Shown one piece after another: positions 6,191 through 9,792 of a stretch of DNA of 9,792 nt. The position numbers were made by a program, and so were the translations under genes. Source of the stretch: Rhizobiaceae bacterium (GTDB lineage: Bacteria; Pseudomonadota; Alphaproteobacteria; Rhizobiales; Rhizobiaceae); contig SCRB01000139.1 of NCBI GenBank assembly GCA_004299545.1, positions 1 to 9,792 on the forward strand, read 5' to 3'. The number at the start of each line of letters is the position of its first letter. Position 1 is the first letter of the stretch. The notes beneath the pieces were generated by a model, which had not been told where the DNA came from, did not search any database, and saw only the letters and a list, made by a program, of their open reading frames with translations.

Positions 6191-7159
6191 TTATTCGCGC
6201 GGCTTGCGGCGGTCGAAGAAGGCGAGAATCTCGCCTACGATCCCTTTGCGGAACAGAAGCACGCAGATCATGAAAACGGCGCCGAGGACGATCTGGACCG
6301 GGAAGCCGGATGTCGCCAGCCTGTTTTCGAGGGAGACGACAAGGGCGGCCCCGAAAATCGGACCGACCATCGTGCCGATGCCGCCGAGGAGCGTCATCAG
6401 GATGACCTCGCCCGACATCTGCCAGGCGACATCGGTCAGCGTCGCGAACTGGACGACGTTCGCCTTCAGCGCGCCGGCAAGCCCCGCAAGCGCCGCGGAC
6501 ATGACGAAAGCGGCAAGCTTGTAGTTGGCGACGGAATAGCCGAGCGAAATGGCGCGCGTCTCGTTTTCGCGGATCGACTTCAGGATCATGCCGAAAGGCG
6601 AGTTGACGATGCGCCAGATGATGAAAACACTGATCAGGAATACCGCCAGGACGAAGAAATACATGGCGAGCGGCTTGTTCAGGTCGATGAAGCCGAACAG
6701 AAAGCCGTGCGGCACGCCCTGTATGCCGTCCTCGCCGCCGGTAAAGGGCGCCTGGATGCAGAAGAAGAAGAACATCTGCGCCAGCGCCAGCGTGATCATG
6801 GCGAAATAAATGCCCTGCCGCCTGATGGCGAAGAAGCCGACGACGACGCCAAGCACAGCCGCGCCGAGGACGCCAAGGAGAATCCCGGCCTCCGGCGAGA
6901 AGCCCCAGCTCTTGACCGCATAGGCGCAGAAATAGGCCGCGCCGCCGAAGAAGGCGGCATGGCCGAAGGAAAGCAGCCCCGTATAGCCGAGCAGAAGATT
7001 GAACGCGCATGCAAACAGTGCAAAGCAGAGCACCTGCATGAGGAAAAAGGGATAGATCGTGAAGGGGGCGGCGATCAGCACGAGGATCCCCAGCACGACC
7101 AGCGCCCATTCGACGCGCGCGCGCGTCGGGCTCGTCCGTTCGAGAGCGGTGTCCGCCAT
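6191..7159 (-). CDS. livM: Branched-chain amino acid-type ABC transporter permease LivM
   Basis: A 322-residue inner-membrane subunit of a hydrophobic amino acid (HAAT/LIV) importer. Family hallmarks are NLLLGYTGLLSFGHAAFFG (54-72), RRQGIYFAMITLALAQM (113-129), the GGEDGIQGVP loop (141-150), and the cytoplasmic coupling region IRENETRAISLGYSVANYKL (196-215), followed by AGLAGAL and LLGGIGTMVGPIFGA (258-272). About nine or ten hydrophobic segments are visible, as usual for LivM. The ATG at 7159 follows the livH stop after a single base, so the two permeases are translationally linked. It is the last gene of the operon and converges on the LacI gene. The LIV class transports leucine, isoleucine and valine, but relatives carry other amino acids, urea, amides or aromatic acids, so the true substrate is open. 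Confidence 0.93.
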   Translation of the reverse strand: MADTALERTSPTRARVEWALVVLGILVLIAAPFTIYPFFLMQVLCFALFACAFNLLLGYTGLLSFGHAAFFGGAAYFCAYAVKSWGFSPEAGILLGVLGAAVLGVVVGFFAIRRQGIYFAMITLALAQMFFFFCIQAPFTGGEDGIQGVPHGFLFGFIDLNKPLAMYFFVLAVFLISVFIIWRIVNSPFGMILKSIRENETRAISLGYSVANYKLAAFVMSAALAGLAGALKANVVQFATLTDVAWQMSGEVILMTLLGGIGTMVGPIFGAALVVSLENRLATSGFPVQIVLGAVFMICVLLFRKGIVGEILAFFDRRKPRE

Positions 7160-7160
7160 G

Positions 7161-8051
7161 TCAGGCCTCCTCCCTGCCGAAGAGGCCGGCGGGCCGGACC
7201 AGCAGGACGACCGCCATGATGACGAAGATGACGACGCTCGACGCCTCCGGGTAGAAGACCTTGGTCAGGCCCTCGGCGAGGCCGAGAATGTAGCCGGTGA
7301 CGATGGCACCCAGGATCGAGCCCATGCCGCCGACGACAACGACGGCGAAGACGACGATAATGAGGTTCGAGCCCATGAGCGGGCTGACCTGATAGACGGG
7401 CGCGGCCAGTATGCCGGCCAGCCCCGCCAGGCCTGAGCCGATGCCATAGGTGAGCGTCAGGAGAAGAGGGACGTTGACACCGAACGCCTGGACGAGTTGC
7501 GGGTTTTCTGTCGCCGCGCGCAAATAGGCGCCGAGTTTCGTCTTTTCGATGGCGAGCCACACGCCGATGCAGACGATGAGCGAGGCGATCACGACCCAGC
7601 CGCGGTAGATGGGCAGGAACATGAAGCCGAGATTGGTGCCGCCGGCGAGCAGGTCGGGCGTCGGATAGGGATTACCGGAAACGCCGAAATAATAGCGGAA
7701 GATACCTTCAAGCACGAGGGCCAGCCCGAAAGTGAAAAGCAGCCCGTAGAGGGGATCGACGCTGTAGAGGTGCGAAAGCGCGAATTTCTCGATTAGAAGC
7801 CCTATCACGCCAACGATGAGAGGAACGAGGATGAGGGAGGGCCAGTAGCCGATGCCCAACCATGTCAGAAGCAGGTAGCCGGTAAAAGCGCCCAGCATAT
7901 ATTGCGCGCCATGGGCGAAATTGATGACCCGCAGCAGGCCGAAGATGACGGCCAGGCCGAGGCTCAGCATCGCATAGAAGGAACCATTGATCAGGCCGAC
8001 CAGAAGCTGGCCGAGGAATGCCTGGATGGGAATGCCGAAAATCATCGTCAT
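7161..8051 (-). CDS. livH: Branched-chain amino acid-type ABC transporter permease LivH
   Basis: A 296-residue inner-membrane subunit that pairs with LivM. Diagnostic stretches are LVGLINGSFYAMLSLGLAVIFG (17-38) with LLRVINFAHGAQYMLGAF (39-56), the cytoplasmic coupling loop YLRAATENPQLVQAFGVNV (176-194), and VVVVGGMGSILGAIVTGYILGL (237-258), ending in RPAGLFG. About eight hydrophobic segments are visible. The frame is open far upstream, but the ATG at 8051 is chosen because it comes two bases after the livF stop, has GGGGG at the end of livF as a ribosome site, and gives family length; the ATG at 8045 (MIFGI) is a possible alternative only two residues shorter. One base separates its stop from the livM start. 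It acts with the two ATPases encoded just upstream. Confidence 0.93.
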   Translation of the reverse strand: MTMIFGIPIQAFLGQLLVGLINGSFYAMLSLGLAVIFGLLRVINFAHGAQYMLGAFTGYLLLTWLGIGYWPSLILVPLIVGVIGLLIEKFALSHLYSVDPLYGLLFTFGLALVLEGIFRYYFGVSGNPYPTPDLLAGGTNLGFMFLPIYRGWVVIASLIVCIGVWLAIEKTKLGAYLRAATENPQLVQAFGVNVPLLLTLTYGIGSGLAGLAGILAAPVYQVSPLMGSNLIIVVFAVVVVGGMGSILGAIVTGYILGLAEGLTKVFYPEASSVVIFVIMAVVLLVRPAGLFGREEA

Positions 8052-8053
8052 CG

Positions 8054-8764
8054 TTATACCCCCAGCACCTGATGCAGGAGATTCATCCGTTTCTCGAGTT
8101 CGTCGGCCGGGAAATCCGCCGTCACCTTGCCGTGTTCCATGAGGAAGAAGCGGTCGGCGATGCGGCTGGCGAAGCGGAAATTCTGTTCCACCAGAAGTAC
8201 CGTCATGCCGCGCGCCTTCAATTCGACCAGCACCTCGCCGATGCGCTGCACGATCACGGGCGCAAGGCCCTCGGTCGGCTCGTCGAGCAGGAGGAGCCGC
8301 ACGCCCGTCCGCAGCATCCGGGCCATGGCAAGCATCTGCTGCTCGCCGCCCGAAAGCCGCGTTCCCTGGCTGTTGCGGCGTTCCTGCAGGTTGGGAAAAA
8401 GGTCGAAGATTTCCTTCAGGCTCATGCCGCCGGGCGCAACGACAGGCGGCAGCATCAAATTCTCCTCGACAGTCAGCGAGGCGAAAATGCCGCGTTCCTC
8501 CGGCACAAAGCCGATGCCGGTATGTGCCGTACGATGAAGCGGCAAACGCATCAGGTCCTTGCCGTCGAACTGGAGGGCACCCGTGCGCTTGCGGATGAGC
8601 CCGATGATCGCACGCAGCGTCGTTGTCTTGCCGACGCCGTTGCGGCCAACCAGCGTTACCATCTCGCCTGGAAGGATATCGAGGTTGACCCCATGCAGGG
8701 CATGGCTTTCGCCGTACCACGCATTGAGATCGCTGACGGAAAGAAGAGCGTTCGGCCTAGTCAT
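8054..8764 (-). CDS. livF: Branched-chain amino acid-type ABC transporter ATP-binding protein LivF
   Basis: A 236-residue cytoplasmic ATPase, the usual LivF size. Motifs are intact: Walker A GRNGVGKT (40-47), signature LSGGEQQMLAMARML (137-151), Walker B LLLLDEP (157-163) and TEGLAP directly after. The switch-region sequence is LLVEQN, with Gln at the position where most ABC proteins have His; this is normal for LivF and separates it from LivG. FVPEERGIFASLTVEENL (87-104) is also a LivF hallmark. It forms a heterodimer with LivG to drive import through LivH/LivM. The ATG at 8764 overlaps the end of livG by eight bases, and the stop lies two bases before the livH start, so expression of the three proteins is probably coupled. 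Confidence 0.94.
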   Translation of the reverse strand: MTRPNALLSVSDLNAWYGESHALHGVNLDILPGEMVTLVGRNGVGKTTTLRAIIGLIRKRTGALQFDGKDLMRLPLHRTAHTGIGFVPEERGIFASLTVEENLMLPPVVAPGGMSLKEIFDLFPNLQERRNSQGTRLSGGEQQMLAMARMLRTGVRLLLLDEPTEGLAPVIVQRIGEVLVELKARGMTVLLVEQNFRFASRIADRFFLMEHGKVTADFPADELEKRMNLLHQVLGV

Positions 8765-9551
8765 CCGCCGTTCCCATATAGGCGGTCTTCACCCGTTCGT
8801 CGGAGCTGACGGTCGCATAGTCGCCTGCCGCCAGGATTTCGCCGCGCTGCAAGACAGTGATCCAGTCGCACAAATCCGCCACTACCGTGAGGTTGTGCTC
8901 GACCATGAGGATCGCGCAATTCTCGGCGACCCCCCGGATGATTTCTGCCACCACGGCGACATCCTCGTGGCCCATGCCGGCCATCGGTTCGTCGAGCAGA
9001 AGGACTTTCGGTTCAAGCGCCAGCGTCGTCGCAATTTCGAGCACCCGCTTGCGCCCGTAAGAAAGATCGCCCGCCATATGATGACGGGCATTCGCCAGGC
9101 CGACGCGCTCCAGAAGTTCCTGCGCTCTGGGCGTCAGATCGTCGAGCGCAGAGAGGGATCGCCAGAACTGGACGCCGAGGCCATTCTGACGCTGCAACGC
9201 AACACGGACATTGTCGAGCACCGAAAGGTGCGGAAAGATCGCAGAGATCTGGAACGAGCGGACCAGACCGAGGCGCGCCACCTTCGCCGGCGGCGTGCGG
9301 GTGATGTCCTGATCGAGCAAGGTGATCGTGCCGCTCGTCGACGGCAGGAAACGCGTCAACAGATTGAAAACCGTCGTCTTGCCGGCGCCGTTCGGTCCGA
9401 TGAGGGCATGGATCTTGCCATGCCCCACATCGAGATCGACGTTACGGACCGCGACAAAGCCGGCAAAATCGCGTCGAAGGCCGCGGGCGGACAGAACCAC
9501 CCGCGAACCATTCGAATCAGACTGCTCCGAAGCAGCGGAAGCTGGCGTCAT
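8757..9551 (-). CDS. livG: Branched-chain amino acid-type ABC transporter ATP-binding protein LivG
   Basis: A 264-residue cytoplasmic ATPase, partner of LivF. Motifs: Walker A GPNGAGKT (52-59), Q-loop Q101 in LVRSFQISAIFPHLSVLDNV, the LivG-type signature LSYGRKRVLEIA (163-174), Walker B VLLLDEP (183-189) with MAGMG, and switch MVEHN with H219. The ATG at 9551 is preferred because it overlaps the stop of the binding-protein gene as ATGA. An in-frame TTG at 9566 would add five residues but is less likely, and no clear ribosome site decides between them. The first 17 or so residues (rich in S, A and T) are a short non-conserved lead before the first strand. The gene lies between the binding protein and livF in a compact operon. 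Confidence 0.93.
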   Translation of the reverse strand: MTPASAASEQSDSNGSRVVLSARGLRRDFAGFVAVRNVDLDVGHGKIHALIGPNGAGKTTVFNLLTRFLPSTSGTITLLDQDITRTPPAKVARLGLVRSFQISAIFPHLSVLDNVRVALQRQNGLGVQFWRSLSALDDLTPRAQELLERVGLANARHHMAGDLSYGRKRVLEIATTLALEPKVLLLDEPMAGMGHEDVAVVAEIIRGVAENCAILMVEHNLTVVADLCDWITVLQRGEILAAGDYATVSSDERVKTAYMGTADD

Positions 9552-9792
9552 TTGGACAGCGGGCAACCGCTTTCCTTGGCGCTCTCGAAAGCTTCCTTGC
9601 CCGGAATGGTCGCCAGATATTTGTAGTAATCCCAGTCCTTCTTGCTCTCCGCCGGCGACTTGACCTGATAGAGGTACATGTCGTGCCTCAGATTGCCATT
9701 GGCCTGAACGTGAGCGTCGGTATAGATGTCGTCATTGACCGGCATGGAGTGGAGTTCCTTCGCCACCGCCTCGGTCGCATCGGTCCCGGCAG
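9548..9792 (-). CDS. Branched-chain amino acid-type ABC substrate-binding protein, C-terminal part
   Basis: The last 81 codons of a gene entering from the right edge. The visible residues include MPVNDDIYTDAHVQANG, RHDMYLYQVKSPAESKKDWDYYKYLATIPG and a final CPLSK. This is the usual C-terminal end of LivK-like periplasmic binding proteins of the kind common in Rhizobiales (COG0683 type), including the near-terminal Cys that in relatives often pairs with another Cys. The protein would capture the ligand in the periplasm and hand it to LivH/LivM. Its stop codon overlaps the livG start as ATGA, so it is in the same operon. The signal peptide, the ligand-binding residues and the promoter are outside the window, so the ligand cannot be judged. 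Confidence 0.85.
   Translation of the reverse strand, partial: AGTDATEAVAKELHSMPVNDDIYTDAHVQANGNLRHDMYLYQVKSPAESKKDWDYYKYLATIPGKEAFESAKESGCPLSK

Noticed and set aside
6012..7109. Minus-strand open frame overlapping livM and the end of the LacI gene
   Set aside because: It is livM read one frame off, continuing antisense into the regulator; no domain is recognisable.
7111..7128. Perfect 18-bp palindrome of alternating CG in the N-terminal part of livM
   Set aside because: It is made by the Thr-Arg-Ala-Arg-Val codons in a GC-rich gene, and simple CG alternation is easily self-complementary; no functional context is seen.
8559..9626. Plus-strand open frame of 355 residues opposite livF/livG
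   Set aside because: Low-complexity Arg/His/Asp-rich shadow over two well-defined ATPase genes.

Overview
The GC-rich sequence, the tightly overlapping transporter operons and a long RIME-like intergenic palindrome point to an alphaproteobacterium of the Rhizobiales (Rhizobium/Ensifer/Mesorhizobium type). This is inferred from style and family resemblance, not from a marker gene. No RNA gene, insertion sequence, CRISPR array or phage gene is visible.

Left locus (1-4856, minus strand, read from right to left). One probable operon encodes a complete importer of the ferric-iron / 2-aminoethylphosphonate / polyamine ABC class: ATPase (4856-3684), periplasmic solute-binding protein (3640-2504) and two membrane subunits (2358-1534 and 1537-692). 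Two enzymes follow: a small 2H phosphoesterase of the cyclic phosphodiesterase type (695-162) and the start of a hotdog-fold acyl-CoA thioesterase (103 to beyond the left edge). Permease 1/permease 2 and permease 2/phosphoesterase overlap by ATGA. A 65-bp near-perfect palindrome lies between the binding-protein gene and the first permease gene.

Centre (4857-6190). A 292-bp divergent intergenic region separates the ABC operon from a plus-strand LacI-family regulator (5149-6159). It contains a perfect 14-bp palindrome, a weaker neighbouring inverted repeat and a plausible sigma-70-like promoter for the regulator. The layout suggests that the regulator controls the ABC operon and probably itself. 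A LacI-type sensor, this importer class and a cyclic phosphodiesterase together hint at a small sugar-, polyol- or nucleotide-related phosphate compound as substrate, but nothing in the sequence proves it.

Right locus (6191-9792, minus strand). This is a branched-chain amino acid (LIV/HAAT) type importer operon in the order binding protein (C-terminal part only, entering from the right edge) - livG - livF - livH - livM. All its junctions are overlaps or gaps of one or two bases. It converges on the LacI gene with only 31 bp between the stop codons.

Overall this is mainly a transport region. Its least ordinary parts are the phosphoesterase and thioesterase attached to the left importer, the hairpin inside that operon, and the putative operator.
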